The notes under the pieces were generated by a model, which worked only from the letters and a program-made list of their open reading frames with translations, made no database searches and was not told where the DNA came from. Below, piece by piece: positions 12,583-22,367 of a DNA stretch of 46,559 nucleotides. Position 1 is the first letter of the stretch, and each line of letters begins with the position of its first letter. This DNA is from Emmonsiellopsis sp. PD_33 (taxonomy: Eukaryota > Ascomycota > Eurotiomycetes > Onygenales > Ajellomycetaceae), in the NCBI GenBank assembly GCA_032988165.1, contig JANTQF010000281.1:1-46559 (forward strand). The letters run 5' to 3'. The position numbers and the translations under genes are program-made.

Positions 12583-14281
12583 ATGGTCTCACCAAAACCC
12601 GACTCAAGCTACTCCTCAACCCACATGACCAGGAAAAACTACGGCGGAAAACCCCTCCTGAGCCAGGTGCGCGGGAGGCCGACGCGGAATAGTAGTGGTG
12701 GTGGTGGTGCTGGCAACGCTACATCCCCTACATCTACCCCAAGCAGCAACAAGAAAGCGAAAACCAGACCAGAACCTGCTACCGACGACGAGCCGATTAG
12801 TTCCAGCGACGAGAGCGACCAATTGAGCTCCCGGGCGGCGCTATCGTCTTCCCCGGAGCCGAAGCGGAAGTCGCTGCAGTGGTCTGCGAGGGATCTGGTT
12901 GATTCGCTCAAGGGAGGTGCGGAGGCGGACTCGGGCGCGGGGGATGGGGATGGGGATGGAGATGGAGATGGGGAAGAGAAGCGGGATAACAAGCGGAGAA
13001 AGAAAAATATGGATCCTCCACGGGAAGGGGAGAGGCGGTCCGGTCGGGTGCAGGCCTCTAGTACTTCGCCGCCGAAACGGCAGCCTCCCCGTGGACTTCG
13101 GGCTGGTGGTGATAGGGTGAACGTGGGGAGGGATACGGGGAGTCTTTTCCCTTCGATCGTTTCCTCGTCCCAATCTATGAAGATTAAGCCTCCCAGGGTT
13201 TATACGACCATGGCTAAGATGCCGTATAATATCCACACAGCTCCCAAGGACAAGGACAAAGCGTCTGCGGCGCCCAAATTTAAACTCCCCGGTGGTGATG
13301 GCAGTGATTCCCCTGTCCACTCATCGCAGGCAACATCCAGCGCGCCGAAATTCAGAAATCCGCTTGAGATTTCGAACGATTTCATCTCAACCTCCTCAAT
13401 GCCTACTTCTACCTCACTTGAGAATGATGCTCTCCTATTCGACCTTGACGGCGACGAATCTTCCCTATCTTCCGCTAGCTCGGTGTCATCACCAACCTCG
13501 CTCCATTCCTCAGAAAAGGGGACGAGCTATACCCATCCTGCTATTCGAGATCTCAGTCGTTGTCCCGTGTGTGGTGGGGAGGTTGATCCGAAGGCCTTGG
13601 AAAACGCATCTTCTTCGGCCAGAGGCTTTGGATATAGGAAGCAGGTTCAATTCTGCCGCTCGCACAAAGTGATGGATGCCGAGAAGGAGTGGGCTGAGCG
13701 GGGATACCCGCGGATTGATCTGGAGAGGTTGCAACAGCGGATCAAGAAATATTATTCAGAGTTGGATAAGATATTGACGTGCAAGAGGACCTCATTTTAC
13801 AGGAATGCATTGGAGTCTTCGGGGGCGGGCAGCAAGAGAGGGAACCTCCGTCTGACGGTGAATGATGAGGATGGGATGGAGAAGATCTCCACGGGATATT
13901 ATGGGCCGGCTGGGGCGAAGAAGATGTAAGCGTTTTTTTTTTTCATATTCACTTAAACCATTTTTCAGCGAAATCTCGTTTGTGCTAACTTTCATGTTTC
14001 TCTCTTCTAGGATGGATGCGATAATTGGACATTTCGCTGTGAAGTTCAACAGCCTGGCACCATCGGACAATCTGATCAAAGCCGTTGGCGTCTCGGGATT
14101 CGTCCAATCGGTCATGGTCCCGGAGTTGGCGGTCATGTTGATCAAGGAGGACATGGGTGTGGGGGACTCTGAGGCGCGCCAGGTCATGAGAGATAGTATG
14201 CAGATTGGTAATCTGGTCAATGAGCAGCCGGACGATTTTATTGAACGGGATAGCGATGGTGGGGATGGCGATAGTGATTGA
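12583..14281 (+). CDS. RTC4: RTC4-domain protein (restriction of telomere capping 4-like)
   Basis: About 537 residues. The first ~320 are disordered and basic (KNYGGKPLLSQVRGRPTR; Gly, Asp and Ser runs), typical of a nuclear protein. From residue ~325 a CPVCGGEV knuckle begins the RTC4 domain, followed by FCRSHK, AEKEWAERGYPRIDLERLQQR, SFYRNALE, and in the second exon HFAVKFNS and GVSGFVQSVMVPELAVMLI, the best conserved block of the family. One intron, 13926-14010, splits a Met codon in frame. The stop is the TGA at 14279-14281. Yeast RTC4 came from a genetic screen with cdc13-1, and its biochemistry is unclear, so the name indicates homology rather than function. Confidence 0.88.
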
Positions 14282-14713
14282 GGTGGGTTGAAGGGGTTGT
14301 GAGGCTGTGTTGTGCGAGCGATTGTGTGGTTATTGTTATTTTCCCCCCTTCATCTTTCGCGGAATTATTAGGTCTCTGTTATTATACCTTTATGTTTGTG
14401 TATCTATCCTTTCATGCTGCCTTTTTATCGTCCCTCGCATACCATCATCCTATCCGGACCATTTTCCAAGGGCTCTCGGGGTGTTTTTATTCAAAGTATA
14501 TCCCTCATTTCAGGTTTCATAATTATATATCCATTCTCCAGAACTGAAAAGAGAAATAACCCAAGATCATCCTCACTTGGACTGCGATGTAGCTCCACAT
14601 ATCATACATACATTACCCCTTCAGCAATCTGTATAGCAACACACCCCTAAAAAAACCCTTCGCTCCCCCGCCCCCACCCTCCCTACCATTTCAAACCAAC
14701 CCCCCTCAACCCC

Positions 14714-15126
14714 TTAAACCCTCGCAGCCCTCTTCCCCCTATACGCCAACCCAAAAACCACAAGCCCATACGTCGCCAAAACAGCCAACCCCATCGGCAC
14801 AGGCTTCCTCGTCTTGATCGCTCTCGGGATCGAACTCCCCGCCAACACGGTCGACGCCAGCAGCGCCAATTCCTCGCCGTATGGTTGGTGCCCTTGCTGC
14901 CGGTAGTAGCTGAGCGCGTACAGCGCACCGACGGAGAGGCCGGCGGCGATGGAGGGGATGGAGCCGGTGCGCGCGTAGCCGATTATTCCGCCTAGGGAGG
15001 TGAGGGCGGAGAGGGCGGCGGCGGAGTTAGTTGTTGTTGTTGTGGTGGGCTGGAGGGGGGGGCGGGGGTGGTTAGTTGGGTGATTTGGTTGGAGGGGTGG
15101 GAGGGGGATTGGGATATGCGTACCAT
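14714..15126 (-). CDS. TMEM14-family small membrane protein
   Basis: The protein is about 112 residues with the TMEM14 (PF03647) pattern: LTSLGGIIGYARTGSIPSIAAG, GALYALSYYRQQG, GEELALLASTVLAGSSIPRA, then KPVPMGLAVLATYGLVVFG and a basic end (RGKRAARV). That gives three to four small-residue-rich membrane helices. The main exon is 14714-15049. Upstream, the only in-frame Met is the ATG at 15124-15126, directly followed by a GTACGC donor; the intron 15050-15123 has a CTAAC branch site and a CTCCAG acceptor and joins Met to a run of Thr. An unspliced reading is out of frame. Metazoan members act in mitochondrial transport; the role here is inferred. It is convergent with RTC4 and divergent from OST2. 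Confidence 0.8.
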
Positions 15127-15409
15127 GGTGAGGATGGTTGCGAGGATACTACTAATGGTTTGTTTAGCGGGGGATTAATAGGAAAGAACTATTTCTTTCT
15201 TTTTATAATATTCCCTGGACTAGAGTGGCTCGATTATTTCAATCTCCGGTGAAGCAGAACCAAGGAATGCGGACTGTGTTTGTGTTCAAGATGCGATGTC
15301 ATCCATCTCCGTGTCGAAGAGCGGTTCGAAGCCGGGCCGGAAAGTTTATTTTAAGCCGCGGATGTGGAGTAATTAGTCAGACGCTCGGACCACCACGCCA
15401 AGCATGCCG

Positions 15410-15415
15410 CACGTG
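15410..15415. promoter_or_regulatory. CACGTG palindrome in the TMEM14/OST2 divergent promoter
   Basis: GCACGTGAC lies in the 460-base gap between two divergent start codons (15126 on the minus strand, 15587 on the plus strand). CACGTG is the core bound by bHLH factors of the Cbf1 type; use here is not shown. Confidence 0.35.
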
Positions 15416-15586
15416 ACTTGCGACTACCTGTTCAGACGGCTTGGGTGAAGCTTCGAATGCGACATCGACAAACATAACAACATTATACCTCGCTGTATTG
15501 CATCCGACGGGCTCAATTGCAGCAAATAATCCTCTCCTGTCCAACGAAAACTGCCTTCTCCCTAAATACCAATCCCTCCACCAGCC

Positions 15587-16388
15587 ATGGCTCCCAAACG
15601 CCGCGTTGCGTCCAGCTCTCCCGCTCCCCACGCCCAATCCGCCGCCTCCTCCGCTGCCGCCACAGCGCCCGCCCCCTCAAAGCCAGCAGCTACCAGTTCA
15701 ACAGCTTCAACAACGAGCGCTCCAGCCGTCGTTCCTCTGTCCTCCAAATCCCCGCCCCAGGATATCGTGGTGGGCATCTGGCAACGGTATCTGGCGCACA
15801 CGGCGCAAAGGACCCTCCTACTCGATGCGTTTATGGCGTTTCTGGTGATTGTGGGCGCGGTGCAGTTTGTTTACTGTTTGCTTGCGGGGAATTATGTGAG
15901 ATTTCTCCTCCTTGCTATTTGTGTCTTTAACAAAACGAATCTTGGGATGGGGCCTGGGTTTTTATAGTTCCCCATATGGCTTAACGACTTCCAGGCCCGT
16001 TCTCTAAACGCAGTGGGATATAGCAAGCTAACTATTAATTAAATATATAGCCATTCAACGCGTTCCTTAGCGGGTTTTCCGCCGCCGTCGGCCAATTCGT
16101 ACTCACTGCCAGTTTAAGAATGCAAACAAGTGACCAGGTGGGGAAGGGCGGCAAAGCAACCTCAGCGAAGGGGGCCGCGAAATCGGAAAATGGCGATTTG
16201 CCGTCGAATGGGTATTCAAGTGAACGGTTAGTAATAACCCCTAGAGTTGTGGATTTGTTGTTTGAGGGGAAAAAAGAGGAACATTGGACTAATGTGTATA
16301 TTCTCTCTTCTGGTTCTGTAGGGCATTTGCGGACTATGTCTTTGGCAGCTTGATATTGCATTTCTTCTGCATTAACTTTATCAATTGA
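15587..16388 (+). CDS. OST2: OST2/DAD1 subunit of oligosaccharyltransferase
   Basis: This is a small subunit of the ER oligosaccharyltransferase, which transfers the lipid-linked glycan to Asn in nascent proteins. Exon 1 (15587-15895) gives an Ala/Ser/Pro-rich N-terminus, then WQRYLAHTAQRTLLLDAFMAF and a first membrane helix ending in CLLAGNY. Exon 2 (16051-16226) gives PFNAFLSGFSAAVGQFVLTASLRMQ, the DAD1 signature. Exon 3 (16322-16388) gives ERAFADYVFGSLILHFFCINFIN, the conserved C-terminus. Introns are 15896-16050 and 16227-16321. The 183 residues exceed the yeast protein (130) because of the N-terminal tail and a Lys/Ser insert between the last two helices. Confidence 0.94.
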
Positions 16389-16792
16389 GGACAGCTAGTC
16401 ATTGCGTTGCGTTGCGGTTCCGTATTTTTTTATTTTCTTTTTTATTATCTTGTTTTGTATTTGTTACTACGCTCGAAAATGAGGTTTGCTGTTATATTAG
16501 AGTTTCTATGTCGGGTTTCACGTCATCCATGGTATAGATAAACAATGTACGAATGGATCTTTTGTACTGGTTGCATCTGCTTTAATTTCATGATATCCAA
16601 AGAAAACAAAAAGCAGCATGATGTGAGACGCATTTCTTCTATGTACTATATACCATATATCCAATCCATGTCTAGAGGTATCCCCCATTGCTCTTCAACC
16701 AACTTCTATCATAACCATCATATTTTACCCCGCAGGGATAGATAACCTGCACCACCAACACAACAACAAAGGAAAAGTAAAAGAAAAATCCC
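16389..16792. other. Short convergent intergenic region
   Basis: These are AT-rich 3' UTRs of the convergent OST2 and PRP16 genes. No other feature is seen. Confidence 0.5.
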
Positions 16793-19700
16793 TCAAAACC
16801 CCCTGCCCCCCCTCTTCATAACCGGCTTCTTCACCACACTACCCCCGCCGCCCCCACCCCCACCCCCCGGAGCCCCCGGCCTCCTCACCGCACCAGTCGA
16901 AGCCGGCCTCCTAACCACAGATCTAACACCAACACCCAAACTCGCGCCGCCCTCCACCTCCCTCTTCCTCCGCATAGCGTCCTCTTCCTCCTTCCTGCGC
17001 GCCTCCTCAGCAGCCCGCTCCCGATCAGCCGCCATCTGCGTCTCGATTTCCATCCGGCGGTTGAATTCGTGCTCTGTCACGCGCTTCTCGCGCGCCGAGT
17101 AGCCTTTTTCTTTTATGCTGTAGAAGACGCCGCCGAGGTCGGCTAGCCACTGTGTTTACATAGTCTGGTTAGTACATGGGTGGAGTAAAATTAAGGTGAG
17201 GAGGTATGGTGAGATTTGGGAGGAGGTGGGGGGGGGGGGAAGAACTTACACGAGGATCCACGGCCGTCACGGTAGACATGTACTCCTTACTAGTCAGGAT
17301 CAACTCATGGTAAATGACGTAGTCCGGCAGGTATCCAAGTCCATACAACGCGCTCGTGGGATGGAGTTGTATCGTCACGCTCGTCCGTAGGTTAATATAC
17401 TCGCCGATTCCCTTCACCCTTGCTGCCTGGTGGTAGTATCCGGAGCAAATACACTTGCGGATAACATCCCAATCAGTCCCGCAGCTCGTCAGAGCCATTT
17501 TCTGCATCGTCATGATATCATGCAGCTGCTCGCGGATTTCCTTGGCGCGGCGGAGGGCCTTGGGATGCAGGAAGTGGCGGACGCACCAGCCGTCCGAGTA
17601 GCCGTTGGATTTCCACTGTGTGTAGACGTGGAGTAGGGTGAGGTGGTCGGATTCGGGGACGAAGAATTTCTCGCGCGCAGCGTCGGATTCTTCCTGGCGT
17701 TCTTTGGGGCGGTAGAAGACGCTTGGGACCGAGAGCATGGAGACGATGGTTAGCATTTCCTCGCTGCATTCGTACTCCTGGGCTGCGGTGATGAGGAGCT
17801 TGGCGAGGGAGGGGTCCATTGGGAATGCGCTCATGCGACGGCCCATGGGTGTCAGGTCTCCGAGGTTATCAATGGCCCCTAGAGCCCATAGGTCAAAAAG
17901 GGAGGTTGTAATTGTGTCTTGGGGTGGTGGGTCCATGAAGTCGAAATCAAGGAGATCTTTTACGCCCAGGGATTTAAGCATCAGCACCGTGTTAGATAGG
18001 TTGGTGCGTTGGATTTCGGGGATGGTCTGGATGTAAAATTCGTTCTTGAAAGCAAGTTCGGTATACAGGTGATATGATTTGCCTGGTCCGGTCCGTCCGG
18101 CACGCCCAGCACGTTGCGAAGCATTTGCTTGTGAGATAGGTGTGATTTGAAGGGTATCCATTCCCATCCGTGGATTATACACCTTCAGCTTAGAGAATCC
18201 AGCATCAACCACGTACATGATGCCGTCGACGGTCAAACTGGTTTCGGCAATATTCGTGGCAACAATTACTTTTCTGACCCCGGGTTCGGCTTTGTCGAAG
18301 ATCTTGGCCTGTAAATCGGCTGGCATCTGACTGTATATTGGTAGAATGCTAATTTTCGGGGGATCGTTTAGAAGCGCGAGTCTCTCCGCTATCAACTCGC
18401 AAGTCACCTCGATATCTTCCTGTCCCGTCATGAAAACAAGGATATCACCAGGTCCTTGCGAAACATGGATAGCTAGCACTTGCTTGACCGCACTGTCAAC
18501 GTAATCTTCGCAAGGCGATCGCGAGTACTGAATATCGACAGGGAACGTCCGTCCAGGAATGAAGAATTCGGGCGCGCCGCCGTAGAATTTCGAGAAACGT
18601 TCCGCGTTCATCGTAGCAGACGTAACGATGAGTTTCAAATCCCTTCGCCGCGCCAGGACCTTTTTGATGAGGCCCATTAAGACGTCTGTGTTCAACGCCC
18701 GTTCATGAGCCTCGTCCATGATAATGCAAGAATATTTGTCGAGGTCTGGCTGTACCAATGACTCTCTTAATAATACTCCGTCCGTCATATCTAGCACAAT
18801 CTGATTAGCAGGAGTTTGGCAAAACAAGTCTAGGGACTATCTCACATTTAATCGCAGTTTGGTCACTAGTGCAATCTTCAAATCTGATCGCATAGCCAAC
18901 AAGCCCTCCCAGCTTAACTTCCATCTCTTCACTCACACGTTTCGCCACGCTCATCGCCGCAACACGTCGTGGCTGGGTACACCCAATCATCCCAAGCTTC
19001 GAATACCCATCCTCGTAAAGGAACTGAGTCAACTGAGTAGTCTTCCCGGAACCCGTCTGCCCAACAACAATAACAACCTGATTATCCTGAATAACCCTCA
19101 AAAGCTCCTCTCTCACCGCAAACGCCGGGAGATACTCCCTCTGCTCCCTGAGAGTCTTGCTTTTACTAAACGCACTAGCACCCTCACTCTTCTTCAAATG
19201 CTCCGCAAACCTACTCCCGCTCTTACTCTGCTCCTCCTCCCCAGGGATCGCCGCAGCACTATCCCCCTCATCCTCCTTAATACCCATAAGATTCCCCAAC
19301 GCCGTCCCCGCCATCTTCGTCGCATCCTGCGCCTGCTTCTGCCTCTCCTTCTGCACCCTCTTCTCCCTCACCACCTTACTCCCCTTCCGACTAAACACCG
19401 CCATATCACTCTGCGGATCCCTCACCGCCGGCACGGGCTCCAGCTGCTTCGTGAACACCGTGCGCCCATCGAGAAACGGCGGCCGCAGATTATGCACAAG
19501 CAAATGCACCCGCGTGGCATCCTCCTCATCGTCAAAATCAGCATCGTAGTCCCTCCGCTGCGCCACGCCAGACGTCAGCATGCGATTCGTCTCCCACGCA
19601 TCGACATCCTTCTGCTTCTGCGCCGCGCGCGCGCTGATGCGCTTGCTGTTCTTCTTCTCCGACAGCGCCGCTTCGCGCTGCTGGTCGGCCCAGGAGCTGT

Positions 19701-20025
19701 CGGCTCCGCCAAAGGGGTTGTGCGTCTCGTCGCCGAAGGTGTGGCCGAGTTCGTCGCCGGCGTACCAGTCTCGGTCCAGGGCTAGGTTGTCCTCGACGTC
19801 GACGAGGGGTTCGGGGCCCTGGAATCCTTCCTGGTGGGGGGTTGAGGCGCCATTGCGGATTCCGCGGGGAGTCGAAGCGCGAGTGTCTGGGCGTCTGTCG
19901 TCTTGTGGAGCTTGGAGTCGGCTTCGCGGGGCGTAGAGGTGTTTGGGCGGCGGGCCGAGTTGGCCTGGGGTGGTGAAGTGGTCCCTGTCGATCTTTCGAC
20001 GTTTAGGGCTGTCTTCCCGCACCAT
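16793..20025 (-). CDS. PRP16: PRP16-type DEAH-box pre-mRNA splicing ATPase (DHX38)
   Basis: Prp16 remodels the spliceosome after the first catalytic step. The protein has about 1025 residues: a basic/acidic N-terminus with the family landmark SRKGSKVVREKR and TALGNLMGIKE, then helicase motifs I (GQTGSGKTTQ, about residue 322), Ia (TQPRRVAA), II (DEAH, about 419), III (SAT) and VI (QRAGRAGR), the winged-helix and ratchet region, the OB-fold (HPTSALYGLGYLPDYVIYHEL) and a C-terminal tail (WLADLGGVFYSIKEKGYSARE). Exons are 18846-20025, 17250-18790 and 16793-17149; introns 18791-18845 and 17150-17249 restore the frame. The end carries nine Gly and KRGGRGF. The start is the ATG at 20023-20025. The telltale sequence is that of Prp16 and not of Prp2, Prp22 or Prp43. 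Confidence 0.95.
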
Positions 20026-21162
20026 GGCTTATTTGGATATAGGATAATGGGCTAGGTAGGGAATGTGTCATGCCATTATGGGCGCTTTTGTTGTTCTCGT
20101 TTTGGCTATGATGGAATCGTCTCCGATATTTTGATGTTAGGTGCTCGATGTTTGGTCTGTTTGTTCTGTTTGATCTGTTTGCTCCATGAACCGACCACGT
20201 GATCACGTCCTCCTAGTCCAGGGGGCTCCTGTTTCTACAGGTAGGTACATAATTGGCAGGAATAGATACTAGATACATTTGAAACCCGGACAACTATAAT
20301 AGGACGGTCATTCAGTGGGGAAAAAGGACCAAGGGTTGTATAGGAATGTGTGTGATTAAAATCATAATAGTGATCATGAAATATAAAAATAAAATACTGC
20401 AGCATCAAAAGGGGATAGATAGATAGATTGGACAAACGCCACAAGCAGATAGCCAGGGGTGAAATATCACACCTCTTAATCATTCAAACGAAAACACGAT
20501 TGGCAAGGGGGGGGGGGGAATTGAAAAGGTCAGGAATCAAGGCAATAAATAAACAATCAAGCAAAAGGCAGCGTGGAAACCCCTCAATATAACCCATCCG
20601 TTCCCAAGGCCAGAGCGCCCCAAATCCGATTTCGCAATCCCCAAGAATATTCAAAATGCATGTCGATCCTTGAGCTTCGAAGACTGTTCCCTTTTGCCGC
20701 TGTCGTAGGTATATTCTGTTTGTGTGTTTTTTTGTGATTTTCTTCTGTCTTTTTCCCTGTTGCCATCCTACCCCTAGACGATCGCCATCGTCGAGGGATT
20801 TTGTATCATTTTCAGTTATGGGAAATTCACACCTCAAATACACTGTGGGAAATTGTACATGATATCGAACAAACTTGATTAGGAAAAAAAAAACAATCGG
20901 GGGAACTGGAGAAACGCGAGAACATGCTGTCCACCTACGACTCAAAGGATTGCTCTCGTGTATATCCATTCCACGCCTCTTCCTACACAATCTTCTTCTC
21001 TTCCTCGTCGTCTTCTTTTTCGTCTACTCTTCCTCTTCGTATTCTGTTTCCGCAGTAACAGGTCATCCGGCCTCGCTCGGGGAATAGGAAGCTGTCTAGA
21101 GCTACAATTAAAAGTAGCTAATTGCAAACGTGTCCCGGACCCCGGAAGCGTCTTCGCGAGCG
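20026..21162. other. Region between PRP16 start and hapC stop
   Basis: This holds the PRP16 promoter/leader (from 20026) and probably a long hapC 3' UTR. It contains a run of 12 G at 20507-20518 and T-rich stretches near 20720 and 21000. The open frames on both strands have no recognisable product. Confidence 0.45.
20196..20201. promoter_or_regulatory. CACGTG site upstream of PRP16
   Basis: CCACGTGATCACGT lies about 170 bases before the PRP16 ATG: one full CACGTG and an adjacent half-palindrome. This is a candidate bHLH site. Confidence 0.3.
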
Positions 21163-22367
21163 TTAATAGGTCTCGCCACCGGCACCATTGTGCGAAGGGG
21201 GCACCATGCCCGAATATCCGTAAGTTGCGCCGTCTTGTTCGTTCGGGTCGAGATTCGGGCTTAATATGTTGTTGGCATTCTCGGGCGCGACTGGGAAACC
21301 GGAGGACCCCGCTGCGGCTGGGCCGCCAGCCCCGCCTGCGGCACCACTGCCAGTCCCCCCGACTGGTCCGCCGGAGCCGTAGCCGCTGCTCGGTGGCCGG
21401 TTCTGGTTCTCCCTTGTGGATTGGGATTGGGTCTCAAACCAATCAATTCAATTGTTCAGATACATTGTCCTCCCACGTTGAGGCGACAAACGAAAATATA
21501 GAAAGTAGGAGGAAACAGAGGACGGCATGGCATTAGCCCATACTTACTTCGCGATATTTTGTAAGATAGATCTTCAGTGCTTCGGCGTAGTTCTCGAAAC
21601 CGAGCGAGGTCATAGCAAAGAGGATATCCTCCCCATTGACCGTCTTCCGTTTCTCTTGCTGACATTTCTCCGAAGCTGTCGCAAAACGGTTGAGATTAGC
21701 TTTGATATCATCTTCTGGCATGGGGCATTGCTAACCTTCGCTTGTGATGAACGAGATGAACTCGCTCACGCATTCCTGCATACACTCTTTGGCTTCCTTC
21801 GCGATCTTGGCATTGTCCGGGAGGGCGGTTTTCATTATACGAGCAACTGGTGCGAAATTGCGAATGTTAGCATCATACACTAGACTGGGAGCATGCTTCT
21901 TGCTGTGAGAAACTTTTGTCTGAGAAGGAGACGGTTGAGAGCTATCAGACATGACAGGATGCTGAAGCTAGCACATATAACTGCCAACCAAAGAGCGTGC
22001 AGCGCATGGCTAGCGGGAAAGACGAATGAAGTGCAAGCCCGGGGGGGGTATGGTTAAAATCAGACGATTCCACATGGGGATGTTTTGAAGCGGGGACGGG
22101 ATAGCAAACAGCCAGTGGTGGCCTGCACGGAAGACAAATAAAAACAGAGGTGCAATATGCGTCAAATCAGAGGCAAACGGCAAGCTGCAAGAAGGCGCTT
22201 AACGAACCATTTGCAATCGGAAGCCATCGATCCTGCTCTTTCACCTCGAAATCGCCCTGGCCTTGCGCTTGTGTATCTTGGTGTTCCCGGTCCATATGCT
22301 CAACGTCGTCGCCTGACTGAGTTCCTGGTTCCACCTCTGGTTCCTTTGGAGGAGAGGCCGACGACAT
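21163..22367 (-). CDS. hapC: HapC, NF-YB/HAP3-like subunit of the CCAAT-binding complex
   Basis: With HapB and HapE this histone-fold protein binds CCAAT boxes; in aspergilli the complex governs iron, redox and secondary metabolism genes. Exon 1 (22208-22367) encodes MSSASPPKEPEVE... ending in EVKEQDRWLPIAN; exon 2 (21736-21846) VARIMKTALPDNAKIAKEAK through SEFISFITSE; exon 3 (21548-21675) SEKCQQEKRKTVNGEDILFA through YLTKYRE; exon 4 (21163-21432) TQSQSTRENQNRPPSSGYG and a Gly/Ala-rich tail ending ETY. Introns are 21847-22207 (361 bases, long for this window), 21676-21735 and 21433-21547. Total about 222 residues. The core is near-identical to known HapC proteins as I recall them. The start is the ATG at 22365-22367. 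Confidence 0.95.

Noticed and set aside
12639..13320. Antisense open frames across the RTC4 exon
   Set aside because: These are shadows of a GC-rich, low-complexity coding sequence; the plus-strand gene has a family domain and a valid intron.
15319..15332. GGTTCGAAGCC, resembling a tRNA T loop
   Set aside because: Only three of five stem pairs form and no cloverleaf fits upstream.
18859..19936. 308-residue and other plus-strand frames across PRP16
   Set aside because: They are antisense to the PRP16 N-terminal exon, with Leu/Arg-rich, family-less translations.
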